Positions 26,724 to 34,597 are shown, counted from the stretch's first letter. The stretch: 64,000 nucleotides of DNA from CAIYYO01 sp049299895 (GCA_049299895.1 JBAQYF010000019.1:1-64000), one strand, 5' to 3'. Numbers and translations are program-made. Notes: generated by a model not told the origin, from the letters alone.

Positions 26724-27670
26724 ATTAGTTCGCCTAATTCGAGTGCTGCGTAGCTGATGATGATGTCTGCGCCTGCGCGCTTTATCGCTGTCAGGGACTC
26801 ATGCAATGCTTCCTTGTCGAGAATGCCTGATTTGAGGAGCGAGTATTCCCCGCTTACCTGGTATGCCGCAAGCGGCACATTGTATTTCTCTTTGGCCTTT
26901 TGGATTATGTCAAGGCACGGAAGCGCTGGTTTTACCAATATGATGTCTGCGCCTTCGTTTATGTCCAATTCTATCTCCCTTAAAGCCTGCGATGGAGAAC
27001 GATAGTCCATCTGGTAGCTCTTGCGGTCCCCGAATTGCGGCGCGGAGCCTGCCGCCTCCCTGAAGGGCGAATAAAATGATGACGCGAATTTCGCAGAATA
27101 AGACATGATCCCTGTGTCGTTGAACCCCTCTTTGTCAAGGGCTTCGCGGATCGCCGCAACCTGTCCGTCCATCATGGCGGAGGGGGCAACATAATCCGCT
27201 CCGGACCTAGCGTGAGAGACCGCAATCTTTTTCAACAGTTCGAGCGTTCGATCATTATCAACATTCATTCCATCCAGGACCCCGCAGTGCCCGTGCTGGG
27301 TATACTGGCACAGGCAGACGTCGGAAAAAACCGCAATGTCTGATAATTCCTTTATTTTCTTTATCGCGCCCTGGACCACGCCATCCCTCTTGTATGCCTG
27401 TGAACCTGCCGCATCCTTGTCTTTTGGGACTCCGAAGAGCAGAACCCCGGATATGCCGGCATCCTCGCAGCGTCCTATCACCTCGCCCAGGTCGTCCAGA
27501 GGGTAGCGGAATTGCCCGGGCATGCGCGCTATAGGCTCCTTTTTGCTTATTCCCTCTTTTACGAAGATCGGGTAAATGAAATTTTTTTCAGACAATGATA
27601 CCTCGCTTACAAGGTCTCTTATCCGCTCACTGCTCCGGAGCCTTCTCATCCGCGTTTTTGGGAATTGCAT
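26720..27670 (-). CDS. hemB: Porphobilinogen synthase HemB, zinc type
   Basis: Condenses two 5-aminolevulinates into porphobilinogen. The 316-residue protein has the zinc triad in CLCQYTQHGHCGVLD, the two Schiff-base lysines in the VKPALPCLDI and VSGEYSLLKSG regions, and APSAMMDGQVAAIR. An alternative ATG at 27649 would start at MRRLRSS, closer to typical HemB proteins, and reduce the overlap with the siroheme synthase gene from 44 to 23 bp. Both starts have weak ribosome sites. Confidence 0.97.
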   Translation of the reverse strand: MQFPKTRMRRLRSSERIRDLVSEVSLSEKNFIYPIFVKEGISKKEPIARMPGQFRYPLDDLGEVIGRCEDAGISGVLLFGVPKDKDAAGSQAYKRDGVVQGAIKKIKELSDIAVFSDVCLCQYTQHGHCGVLDGMNVDNDRTLELLKKIAVSHARSGADYVAPSAMMDGQVAAIREALDKEGFNDTGIMSYSAKFASSFYSPFREAAGSAPQFGDRKSYQMDYRSPSQALREIELDINEGADIILVKPALPCLDIIQKAKEKYNVPLAAYQVSGEYSLLKSGILDKEALHESLTAIKRAGADIIISYAALELGELI

Positions 27671-28097
27671 TTTCTATCAGGGTTTTTATTTCTTTTGCTA
27701 GTTTCGGGTCTTTCCCGAGCGTCGTGAATGCGATCGGGTGGCCGCGCACGTCGGCAGTCGCAGGGATTATAACGTCTCCTGCTTCGCATTTATCCGCGCG
27801 GTTGATGAGGATCTTGTTCTTTTTTGCTCTTACGCCCAAGCCCTCATTTACTTTTGAGTCGTCGGTCGCGGTCACTACCAAAAAGTAAGGTGAAAGGTCG
27901 AATCCCTCGTTTCGAAGGTCCTTTTTTATGAGCCGGATGTCTTTGTTTGCTTTTAACTCTTTGGAAAATCCTTTGGAGACCACCGTAACTCTTGCGCCGT
28001 TCTCGTGCAAAACAAGAGCCCGGCGCGTGGCTATCTTTCCCCCGCCTGCGACCAGTACCTCCTTTCCCGCAAGGTCGATAAACAATGGATAATGCAT
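27627..28097 (-). CDS. Precorrin-2 dehydrogenase/siroheme synthase (Met8/CysG N-domain), short
   Basis: A 156-residue protein that oxidises precorrin-2 to sirohydrochlorin and may insert iron. It has MHYPLFIDLAGKEVLVAGGG with the NAD-binding GGGKIATRR, then RLIKKDL and the family block VVTATDDSKVNEGLGVRAKKNKILINRADK. I start at the ATG at 28097, the match to the family start, which begins 2 bp after the sulfite reductase stop. It is short: the helical C-terminal part of Met8/CysG is reduced, so chelation might be weak or done elsewhere. Confidence 0.92.
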   Translation of the reverse strand: MHYPLFIDLAGKEVLVAGGGKIATRRALVLHENGARVTVVSKGFSKELKANKDIRLIKKDLRNEGFDLSPYFLVVTATDDSKVNEGLGVRAKKNKILINRADKCEAGDVIIPATADVRGHPIAFTTLGKDPKLAKEIKTLIENAIPKNADEKAPEQ

Positions 28098-28098
28098 A

Positions 28099-28953
28099 TT
28101 AAGCCAACTGTTTTTTGTACCACTCAAGGCCCTGCCTGTTTATCAGCGCACCGAGCCGTTCGCCGGGTTTCCCGTGCTCCGACAAGACCTTGAGGCATCT
28201 TTCGATCTTTTCAACTAACTCGTCTACTGGCACGTAACGCAGCACCAATACGCCAAGCTGCGCTTCGCCCCCCATCTTTCCGCCTGCGTATACGTCGAAT
28301 CCCCGCTTCACTTCTTTCCATGCATTAAAGGGACACGCATGGAGGCATTTGCCGCAGTCATTGCATTTTGATTCATCCAATTTTGCCCTGCCCCCGTCTA
28401 TCTCGATCGCCTTGGGCTTGCATATCTCGGCGCATGCGCCGCATCCGGTGCATACGCTTTCGTCGATTTCCACCTTGACGCGGCCTATCAAACCGATATC
28501 GTGGGCTCTCGGCATGGAGCATGAATTAGGGCAGCAGGCAACGCTTATCTTGGTTTTAAACTTTAGTTCCTCCTTGCCGAAGAACGCATCGTCCAGCTTA
28601 TGCGCGATCTTTTCATTGTCGAACAGGCCGTATTTGCAAAGCGAGCCCCCGGAACACGCAACTATCGTGCGCACCCTGGGACCGCATGCGCCGTGCAGTA
28701 GTCCCGCTTCGCGCAATTCTTTTCGCACCTGGGATACGTCGTCGTATTTTATCCAGGGGATCTCTATTCCCTGCATTGTCGTGCATCTTACGTAGCCCCG
28801 CCCGTATTTCTGGGCTATTTCCTGTATCTTGGGAAGCTTATCCGCATCGATCCTGCCCCAAATGTTGCGCAGCCGCACTATCAGGTAACCCGGCTGGCGC
28901 TGCTGCAAAACGCCGCCTTTTTTCAAGTCGTTATAGTCTATTTTTTCAGCCAT
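28099..28953 (-). CDS. Siroheme-dependent sulfite reductase with ferredoxin domain
   Basis: A 284-residue single-chain reductase of the small archaeal/Dsr-like group. The siroheme-[4Fe-4S] ligands are Cys100 and Cys106 (CSGGSLC, a C-x5-C) and Cys141 and Cys145 (CPNSC, a C-x3-C). An inserted 2[4Fe-4S] ferredoxin carries CTGCGACAEIC (168-178) and CNDCGKCLHAC (197-207). It should reduce sulfite to sulfide with six electrons from ferredoxin. The neighbours supply its siroheme and take over the sulfide, which supports an assimilatory role. Nitrite is the alternative substrate. Confidence 0.93.
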   Translation of the reverse strand: MAEKIDYNDLKKGGVLQQRQPGYLIVRLRNIWGRIDADKLPKIQEIAQKYGRGYVRCTTMQGIEIPWIKYDDVSQVRKELREAGLLHGACGPRVRTIVACSGGSLCKYGLFDNEKIAHKLDDAFFGKEELKFKTKISVACCPNSCSMPRAHDIGLIGRVKVEIDESVCTGCGACAEICKPKAIEIDGGRAKLDESKCNDCGKCLHACPFNAWKEVKRGFDVYAGGKMGGEAQLGVLVLRYVPVDELVEKIERCLKVLSEHGKPGERLGALINRQGLEWYKKQLA

Positions 28954-28963
28954 GCAAGCACCT

Positions 28964-29776
28964 TCACTCTTTTTTCCTTAATCCGCAAAATTCTTCATAA
29001 TCTATCAGTTTTGTAATTGTCGGATTATTCCCGCAGACCGGGCAACCCGGGTCCCTCGGAACGTTTACCTCCCTAAATTCCATGCTCAGCGCATCGTATA
29101 AGAGCATTCTACCCTTCAGGAGGTTCCCAATCTTTAAAATGTATTTGACCGCCTCCGTTGCCTGCAGCACGCCTATTACGCCCGGAAGCACCCCCAGCAC
29201 GCCTGCTTCATGGCAGCTTGGCACCAGTCCCGGCGGCGGAGGCTCGTGGAACAGGCACCGGTAACACGGACCGTCATACGGGATGATCGTCGATACCTCT
29301 CCCTCGAATCTGAAGAGTGCGCCGTGTATCAGGGGCTTTCTCTCGAAGACACATGCGTCGTTCACAAGGTATCTTGTCGGGAAATTGTCGCATCCGTCTA
29401 TGACGACGTCGTAGCCCCGTATTATCTCCAGGACATTTTCCGAAGTGATCCGTTCATTGTACGAAACTACTTCCACGTCCGGGTTCAGGGCATTGATCTT
29501 CTCCGCTGCAGACACCGTTTTTAATTTGCCGACGTCTTTTGTCGTGTGCAATATCTGTCTTTGCAGGTTGCTCAGATCCACGGAATCCATGTCTGCTACG
29601 CCGATCTTCCCGATGCCTGCGGCCGCAAGATACACTATCGCGGGACACCCAAGGCCGCCCGCTCCTATGACCAGCACCTTCGCAGTATTCAGCTTCTTCT
29701 GGCCCTTTCCCCCGATTTCCGGAAGGAGTATGTGCCTGCTGTACCTTTTGATCTGTTCTTCTGTGTATTCCGCCAT
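28964..29776 (-). CDS. E1-like adenylyltransferase (ThiF/MoeB/HesA family)
   Basis: A 270-residue ubiquitin-E1-like enzyme that adenylates the C-terminal glycine of a small sulfur carrier. It has the nucleotide-binding VLVIGAGGLGCPAIVYLA, SNLQRQILH, the D-x-x-T-R region DNFPTRYLVN, a cysteine in PSCHEAGVLGVLPG and zinc cysteines CYRCLF and CPVCG. It is encoded 4 bp after the carrier gene, which is its probable partner. The pair may make a carrier thiocarboxylate for cysteine or tRNA thiolation. Confidence 0.95.
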   Translation of the reverse strand: MAEYTEEQIKRYSRHILLPEIGGKGQKKLNTAKVLVIGAGGLGCPAIVYLAAAGIGKIGVADMDSVDLSNLQRQILHTTKDVGKLKTVSAAEKINALNPDVEVVSYNERITSENVLEIIRGYDVVIDGCDNFPTRYLVNDACVFERKPLIHGALFRFEGEVSTIIPYDGPCYRCLFHEPPPPGLVPSCHEAGVLGVLPGVIGVLQATEAVKYILKIGNLLKGRMLLYDALSMEFREVNVPRDPGCPVCGNNPTITKLIDYEEFCGLRKKE

Positions 29777-29780
29777 TATC

Positions 29781-30053
29781 TCATCCGCCTGCGATAGCGG
29801 GTACGATCGATATCCCGTCGGTCTCTTTTATCTCGGTCCCGAGCCCTTTCAGGAACCGGATGTCGTCCTTGTTCACGTATACGTTCAGGAATTTTCTGAC
29901 CTCTCCCTTTTCGTCGAGCAATCTCCCGGACAGTTCGGGATAATTCTTCTTCAGGTCGTCCAGCAGCTCTTTAACGGTCCCGCCTGTGCCATCTATCGCG
30001 CTCTCGCCCTTCGTGAACTTGCGCAGGGGTGTCGGTATGTGTATCAAAGTCAT
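29781..30053 (-). CDS. MoaD/ThiS-like small sulfur-carrier protein
   Basis: A 90-residue beta-grasp protein that ends in the required di-glycine (IVPAIAGG). It is a better match to CysO/SAMP-like and MoaD proteins than to molybdopterin synthase, because no MoaE or other molybdenum gene is near. As first gene of the siroheme/sulfite-reductase operon with the E1-like enzyme behind it, it likely receives the sulfide made there as a thiocarboxylate. The sulfur operator lies 7 bp before its start codon. Confidence 0.9.
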   Translation of the reverse strand: MTLIHIPTPLRKFTKGESAIDGTGGTVKELLDDLKKNYPELSGRLLDEKGEVRKFLNVYVNKDDIRFLKGLGTEIKETDGISIVPAIAGG

Positions 30054-30059
30054 TTTAAG

Positions 30060-30073
30060 TTAACAATCGTTAA
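30060..30073. promoter_or_regulatory. Sulfur-regulon operator of the siroheme/sulfite-reductase operon
   Basis: An exact TTAACAATCGTTAA between the sulfur-carrier start and the 3' end of the threonine-synthase-like gene. On the minus strand a TATA-like AATATTTATG (about 30096-30105) lies upstream, so the palindrome covers the expected transcript start. It would control about 9 kb of genes down to the split permease. Confidence 0.85.
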
Positions 30074-30168
30074 GAATAAAATAGGGATAGTCCGGCATAA
30101 ATATTATGGGAATAAAATTATTCTATTCAGCATAACATCGCCTGACCAGTCCAGACGATAAAGGTGTT

Positions 30169-31533
30169 TCAGGGGTATATTTCCAGCGCTCGGTCCCTTA
30201 TTTTCAGCTTGTAACCCCGCGTCTCGTCTATGATTCCCTTGGCTTCGGATTCCAGCCCGAATCTCTTCCCGTATTCAAGCAGGTCGTCTTCGATGCGGTT
30301 CCTCCCAGTGCCGGTTATGTTCGCAACGACGACGCTTCCTTCTTTCAGATCGCCGCGCGCAACTCCCCTGACGATCCCGGCAAGCGTCACCCCGCCGACG
30401 AACTGCGAGAATATGTCTTCCCTGTAATACAGGTCCAATGTCCTCTGAAAGATCTCTTTTTCTGAAACCTTCCATCCGCCGCCGCAGCTGTCTTTTATCA
30501 CGCTCAGAGCCTGGTAGCCGCTTCCCGGGTTTCCGATCGCGATGCTCTTTGCGATCGTTTCGGCTTTTTTCAGTGGCGCGATCACGCCGGAGGGTACGGC
30601 GTCTATTATCGGGGAGCAGTCTTCCGGTTGGGCGCCCCACATCCGCACGTCGTTATCAAAGAGGCCCAATTTCTTCAGCTCGCCTATTCCCTTGTACGCG
30701 GAGCAGAATAATGCGCCGCTGCCAAGGGGGTATACCAGGTTTATCCCGCTGTCTGTTTTTTCTTTTAACTGCAGCGCGATCTCTGTTCCGGACGTCTTGG
30801 ATCCCTCCTTGTAGTAGGGCCTAAAACCGCTATTCGGAACGAACGTTTTTCTCCTACCAAGTTCTTTTATCTCTGCTTCGTTCGCTTTTTCGCAGTCGCT
30901 TATAGCCGCGACGTTCGTTTCGTCGTAATTGCCGTCGTATTCGATGAGGTCCTTTGGACTGGATAGATACTGGCGTATCGCATCCTTTTTCACTTCACCC
31001 AGGCTCTTTGGGACATAGACCCTGCAGGCGATGCCGTACTTTTTTGCATAGTACGCGCTTGATATCGCAAGGTTCCCGGTGGATGCAACAAACACATTTT
31101 CATATCCGGTCTCAAGGGCTTTGTTGAATGCAAGCGCAACGGGACGATCCTTGAAGGATCTGGTATAAGCGGTTTCCGAGTCCAGCTTATAGTACAATTC
31201 TATCCCCAGTTCGTCGCCTATCTCCTTTGATCTGACAAGCGGGGTGTATGTTAGGTCTTTTCCCGCTAGTATCTCGTTTACGGGCAAAAGCTCTTTCAAT
31301 TTATACAGGGTATCCGGCCTGCGCCGCAGTACGTTCTCTGAAAGGATGCTCCTGATCCGTTCGTAATCGTATCGCACGTCAAGAGGACCCATGCAGACAT
31401 CGTAGCACACGTTCTCAAGCGTCGTGCCCTGATCGCTCTTGAGTTTTTCGAGAGAATATTTTTCGCCGCAGTTCAGGCACTCCAGGTGAGTGACGTGCCC
31501 GGTCTTTCCCGTTGTGTTGTCGACGCTTTTCAT
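30169..31533 (-). CDS. Threonine-synthase-family PLP enzyme
   Basis: A 454-residue fold-type II PLP enzyme. The N-terminus has a zinc-ribbon-like LECLNCG...CYDVCMGPLDV, as in threonine and cysteate synthases. The PLP lysine is in TRSFKDRPVALAF, and VASTGNLAISSAYYAKK and YPLGSGALFCSA bind the cofactor phosphate. Threonine synthase is the default call. Given the sulfur setting, a cysteate synthase-like or O-phosphohomoserine/serine sulfhydrylase role should be kept open. The ATG at 31533 is used; a TTG three codons upstream is the alternative. Its mRNA leader is strongly structured. Confidence 0.8.
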   Translation of the reverse strand: MKSVDNTTGKTGHVTHLECLNCGEKYSLEKLKSDQGTTLENVCYDVCMGPLDVRYDYERIRSILSENVLRRRPDTLYKLKELLPVNEILAGKDLTYTPLVRSKEIGDELGIELYYKLDSETAYTRSFKDRPVALAFNKALETGYENVFVASTGNLAISSAYYAKKYGIACRVYVPKSLGEVKKDAIRQYLSSPKDLIEYDGNYDETNVAAISDCEKANEAEIKELGRRKTFVPNSGFRPYYKEGSKTSGTEIALQLKEKTDSGINLVYPLGSGALFCSAYKGIGELKKLGLFDNDVRMWGAQPEDCSPIIDAVPSGVIAPLKKAETIAKSIAIGNPGSGYQALSVIKDSCGGGWKVSEKEIFQRTLDLYYREDIFSQFVGGVTLAGIVRGVARGDLKEGSVVVANITGTGRNRIEDDLLEYGKRFGLESEAKGIIDETRGYKLKIRDRALEIYP

Positions 31534-31553
31534 TTTTTCCAAAGAAAATCAAA

Positions 31554-31699
31554 TACTCCGGCTTGAAAGCCGGAGTATGTGCCTAAAGGCATGCCTGCTG
31601 GCACTTAAAAATCGGCACGATTAGGCATTCTGTGCCCGTAGGCACATGCCGTGCACGGCATCTGCGGGCTAAAGCCCGCAGTATTCTGCCGATTTTTAA
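31554..31699 (-). ncRNA. Multi-hairpin structured leader of the threonine-synthase-like gene
   Basis: Five inverted repeats are packed in 146 bp. An outer 13-bp stem (TTAAAAATCGGCA at 31605-31617 with TGCCGATTTTTAA at 31687-31699) closes three adjacent perfect hairpins: 31631-31646, 31646-31661 (ATGCCGTGCACGGCAT) and 31662-31681 (CTGCGGGCT...AGCCCGCAG). A separate 11-bp hairpin is at 31554-31577, and GTGCC...GGCAC lies between. On the minus strand a TATA-like TTTATATAA (near 31727-31735) is about 28 bp before the outer stem, so the whole block would be 5' leader. A non-autonomous mobile or REP-like element is the alternative. Confidence 0.6.
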
Positions 31700-31898
31700 T
31701 AAACAAGTTATTTTATTTGATATTCTTATATAAATATTGTAGTCATATAATTATGCATTAATGCATATACAGTTATGAAAGAAATTATGGCATATAATGA
31801 AAGATAAGTAATACCTCAAACTCAGAACACATACCAAGCACTTTAACCAGAACGGAACAAAAAAACCGCCTGGTTTTTATACTTGTCCTGCCAAATAG

Positions 31899-31912
31899 TT
31901 AACAATCGTTAA
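31899..31912. promoter_or_regulatory. Sulfur-regulon operator of the CBS/gamma-lyase operon
   Basis: Exact TTAACAATCGTTAA, centred about 27 bp downstream of the TATA-like TTTTTATACTTG and so over the likely transcript start. The coding gene begins only at 32068, leaving a leader of about 160 bases. Confidence 0.85.
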
Positions 31913-31920
31913 TTTATTTC

Positions 31921-31995
31921 ATGATGGACTTATATCCAAGCATTCCGTCGCGCCCACGCGCATTCCGCTGTAGCGAATGTCCCTGTAGCCTTTAA
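31921..31995 (+). CDS. Cysteine-rich leader peptide, 24 codons
   Basis: An ATG-ATG start 9 bp after the operator opens a 24-residue frame that ends R-C-S-E-C-P-C-S-L and stops at TAA (31993-31995). Three of its last eight residues are cysteine. The two cysteine codons at 31978-31980 and 31984-31986 are in the first arm of the hairpin that follows. This is the layout of an amino-acid-sensing leader peptide in front of a cysteine biosynthesis gene. A ribosome site is not seen; with a transcript start near 31904 the frame would be nearly leaderless. It could also be chance, as it is short. Confidence 0.5.
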   Translation: MMDLYPSIPSRPRAFRCSECPCSL

Positions 31996-32047
31996 CGGCA
32001 CATAGGACACAGACTTCTATTAGACTGATATACGTTTTCCGTTTTTT
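31978..32047 (+). promoter_or_regulatory. Attenuator-like hairpin and T-run in the CBS leader
   Basis: TGTCC (31978-31982) pairs with GGACA (32005-32009), TGT (31984-31986) with ACA (32000-32002), and GCC (31988-31990) with GGC (31997-31999). The stem overlaps the last codons and stop of the leader frame. A T-rich stretch with GTTTTCC and GTTTTTTCC (about 32034-32047) follows before the gene start, and archaeal terminators are often T-runs of this kind. Confidence 0.45.
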
Positions 32048-32067
32048 CCGAACCATAGATCGACAAT

Positions 32068-33465
32068 ATGAGCGTGGTACTTATGTTTTACAATAACATC
32101 CTTAATGCGATAGGCCGAACGCCTATGATAAAGTTGAATAACGTGTCAAAAGACGTTAAGTCCGAGATATACGTGAAAGCTGAATTCCTCAACCCCGGGG
32201 GAAGCGTGAAAGACAGGACAGCGCTTTCGATGATCGAAGCCGCGGAGAAGGATGGGTCCCTGCGTCCGGGTGGAACGATCATAGAAGCCACCGCCGGGAA
32301 TACCGGCGTGGGCCTTGCACTCGCGGCCTCGGTCCGGGGCTACAGGTGCATATTCGTCCTCCCGGACAAGATGAGCCTGGACAAGATAAACCTCCTCAAG
32401 GCTTACGGCGCGGAGGTCATCATCACCCCCACATCGGTTGCCCCCGATTCGCCTGAGAGCTATAACGGGGTCGCAGACAGGCTGGCAGAGGAGATACCTA
32501 ATTCCTTTAGGCCGAGCCAGTTTGTAAATCAGAACAATCCCCTCGCGCATTACCAGTCCACCGGGCCCGAGATATGGGACGATCTTGACGGGAAAATAGA
32601 CGTATTCGTCGCCTCCATGGGAACCGGGGGGACTATTTCGGGGGTTGCAAAATATCTGAAGGAAAAAAATCCAAATATTATTGTTGTCGGAGCGGATCCT
32701 GAGGGTTCGATTTTGTCAGGCGATGCGCCGAAGTCTTATAAGGTCGAAGGGATCGGCGAAGACTTTATTCCAAAAACGTTTAACAGGCAGCTCGTGGACG
32801 AGATGGTCCGCGTAAGCGATAAGGAGTCGTTCAATACTGCCCGGAGGCTTGCCCGCGAAGAGGGCCTCCTTGTAGGGGGGTCCTCCGGCACGGCTGTTGC
32901 CGCCGCTCTCAAGTATGCGCAGCGCCTACAGGAGCCCAAAAAGATCGTCGTTTTGCTGCCTGATACCGGCAGGAATTATATCAACAAGATATATTCCGAT
33001 GACTGGATGAAGGAGAACGGCTTTTGGGAGGGATCGGTCGTTCAAGCGACAAAGCTTTCGCAGGTGCTTGAAGAAAAGAGCGACTTTGTTTCCATCATAT
33101 CGGTCAGCCCCGAGGACACGCTTGTATCGGCCATAAACCTGATGAAGATCTACAAGATATCCCAGCTCCCGGTGATAGACGGAGAGAATGTCGTAGGCAG
33201 CCTGAACGAGACGTCGCTTATGCGCCTCCTGCACCAGGGCGAGATATATGAAGAAGAGCGCATATCAGATTATATGGGCAAGCCTCTTCCAAGCCTTGAC
33301 GAGAACACGGATTTATCGGAGGCATACAGGGTTCTTCTGTCCGGTTCGACAGGGATAATAGTGAAGAGAGCAGGCAAGCCCGTTGGATTCATATCAAGAA
33401 TGGATCTGGTGAATCATTTTGCAAGGGAGAAAAAACTGGATGGAGAGGTGCAGTATGGAATTTGA
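32068..33465 (+). CDS. Cysteine synthase/cystathionine beta-synthase-type enzyme with C-terminal CBS domains
   Basis: A 465-residue PLP enzyme. Residues 1-320 are fold-type II: GRTPMIKLN, PLP lysine in GGSVKDRTAL, the AGNTGVGLALAA loop, and MGTGGTISG for the cofactor phosphate. Residues about 335-465 are two CBS motifs (SVSPEDTLVSAINLMKIYKI and the final SRMDLVNHF) that may bind AdoMet or adenylates. Together with the next gene it would make cysteine from homocysteine and serine; direct sulfide addition to activated serine is the alternative. A second start at 32083 is possible. Confidence 0.92.
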   Translation: MSVVLMFYNNILNAIGRTPMIKLNNVSKDVKSEIYVKAEFLNPGGSVKDRTALSMIEAAEKDGSLRPGGTIIEATAGNTGVGLALAASVRGYRCIFVLPDKMSLDKINLLKAYGAEVIITPTSVAPDSPESYNGVADRLAEEIPNSFRPSQFVNQNNPLAHYQSTGPEIWDDLDGKIDVFVASMGTGGTISGVAKYLKEKNPNIIVVGADPEGSILSGDAPKSYKVEGIGEDFIPKTFNRQLVDEMVRVSDKESFNTARRLAREEGLLVGGSSGTAVAAALKYAQRLQEPKKIVVLLPDTGRNYINKIYSDDWMKENGFWEGSVVQATKLSQVLEEKSDFVSIISVSPEDTLVSAINLMKIYKISQLPVIDGENVVGSLNETSLMRLLHQGEIYEEERISDYMGKPLPSLDENTDLSEAYRVLLSGSTGIIVKRAGKPVGFISRMDLVNHFAREKKLDGEVQYGI

Positions 33466-34597
33466 AACAAGAGCGATACACGCGGGACAAGAGCCGGACG
33501 CGCTCACCGGGGCGGTGAACGTGCCTATATATCAGACGTCGACTTACAGGCAGGAAGCGATCGGAAAACACAAAGGTTATGAGTACTCAAGGACTGCAAA
33601 TCCCACGAGGACGGCGCTCGATAATGCGCTTGCTTCTCTAGAGGAGGGAAGATACGCGCTTTCTTTTGCTTCGGGAGTTGCCGCGACAACGGCAGTATTC
33701 GGGCTCCTGAACCAGGGAGACCGCATCATAACCGGGAGCGACGTATACGGCGGGACATACCGTCTGCTGGAAAAGATATTCAAAAGATACGGCGTGAGCT
33801 CCGCCATCGCAAAAGGGGACGACACCGAGTCGTTCATCGAGCTCATAGACAAGGACACAAAACTTATCTGGATAGAAACGCCCACAAACCCCCTGCTTAA
33901 GGTAATAGACATAAAGGAACTGGCGAAGGCAGCCCATGAAAGAGACGTCCTCCTTGCAGTGGACAACACTTTCGCGAGCCCGTATTTCCAGAGGCCTCTT
34001 ACGCTTGGTGCAGACATCGTGGTACACAGCACCACCAAGTACATATCAGGTCACAGCGACGTGATCGGCGGAGCGATAGTAACGTCGGACACAAAACTTT
34101 ATGACGAACTAAAATACTACCAGAACGCAACAGGCGCCGTCCCCGGGCCATGGGACGCATGGCTCACCCTTAGGGGATTAAAGACCCTTGCGGTGAGGAT
34201 GAAAGCCCATGAAGAGAACGCACAGTATATCGCGGAATACCTCTCGGATCATTCGAAGGTTGAAAGAGTGCTATACCCCGGCCTGAAAGACAACGAATAT
34301 CACAAGCTCGCGAAAAAGCAGATGAACGGATTTTCAGCTATGATCAGCCTGGAACTCAAGGGAGACACCGCTGCGGCGGAGAAATTCCTCGCGGGATTAA
34401 AGCTCTTTACGCTGGGGGAAAGTCTCGGAGGCGTAGAATCCTTGATATCGGTTCCTCCGAGGATGACGCACGGCTCCATATCCCGTGAAGAGCGGCTTAG
34501 AAGGGGGATAAAAGACAACCTGATTCGGCTGTCGGTCGGGATAGAGAACAAGGAGGATCTGAGAAAGGACCTTGAAAATGCGCTTGCAGGGATATGA
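33455..34597 (+). CDS. Cystathionine gamma-lyase/gamma-synthase
   Basis: A 380-residue Cys/Met-metabolism PLP enzyme. It starts MEFETRAIHAGQEPD, with NVPIYQTSTY, EYSRTANPTRTALD, the tyrosine and arginine of the family, and the PLP lysine in VVHSTTKYISGHSDVIGG. The start at 33455 follows GAGAGGTG and overlaps the CBS-like gene by 11 bp; an upstream in-frame ATG is unlikely. Paired with a CBS-type enzyme, the gamma-lyase direction (cystathionine to cysteine) fits best. The sequence alone cannot exclude gamma-synthase. Confidence 0.93.
   Translation: MEFETRAIHAGQEPDALTGAVNVPIYQTSTYRQEAIGKHKGYEYSRTANPTRTALDNALASLEEGRYALSFASGVAATTAVFGLLNQGDRIITGSDVYGGTYRLLEKIFKRYGVSSAIAKGDDTESFIELIDKDTKLIWIETPTNPLLKVIDIKELAKAAHERDVLLAVDNTFASPYFQRPLTLGADIVVHSTTKYISGHSDVIGGAIVTSDTKLYDELKYYQNATGAVPGPWDAWLTLRGLKTLAVRMKAHEENAQYIAEYLSDHSKVERVLYPGLKDNEYHKLAKKQMNGFSAMISLELKGDTAAAEKFLAGLKLFTLGESLGGVESLISVPPRMTHGSISREERLRRGIKDNLIRLSVGIENKEDLRKDLENALAGI

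Larger units (their letters stand above)
31534..32067. other. Long intergenic region between threonine-synthase-like and CBS-like genes
   Basis: These 534 bp contain, from left to right, the multi-hairpin block (31554-31699), a TATA-like box for the minus gene, a perfect 16-bp palindrome TATGCATTAATGCATA (31752-31767), a TATA-like TTTTTATACTTG (31873-31884) for the plus gene, the sulfur operator (31899-31912), a 24-codon reading frame and an attenuator-like hairpin with T-run. About 31770-31870 shows nothing clear. Confidence 0.7.

Noticed and set aside
29781..30053. MoaD as part of molybdopterin biosynthesis
   Set aside because: No MoaA, MoaC, MoaE or MoeA homologue is near, while all neighbours act in sulfite and sulfide assimilation.
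31554..31699. CRISPR-like repeat cluster
   Set aside because: The repeats are inverted and of different sequence; there are no regularly spaced direct repeats or spacers, and no cas genes in the window.
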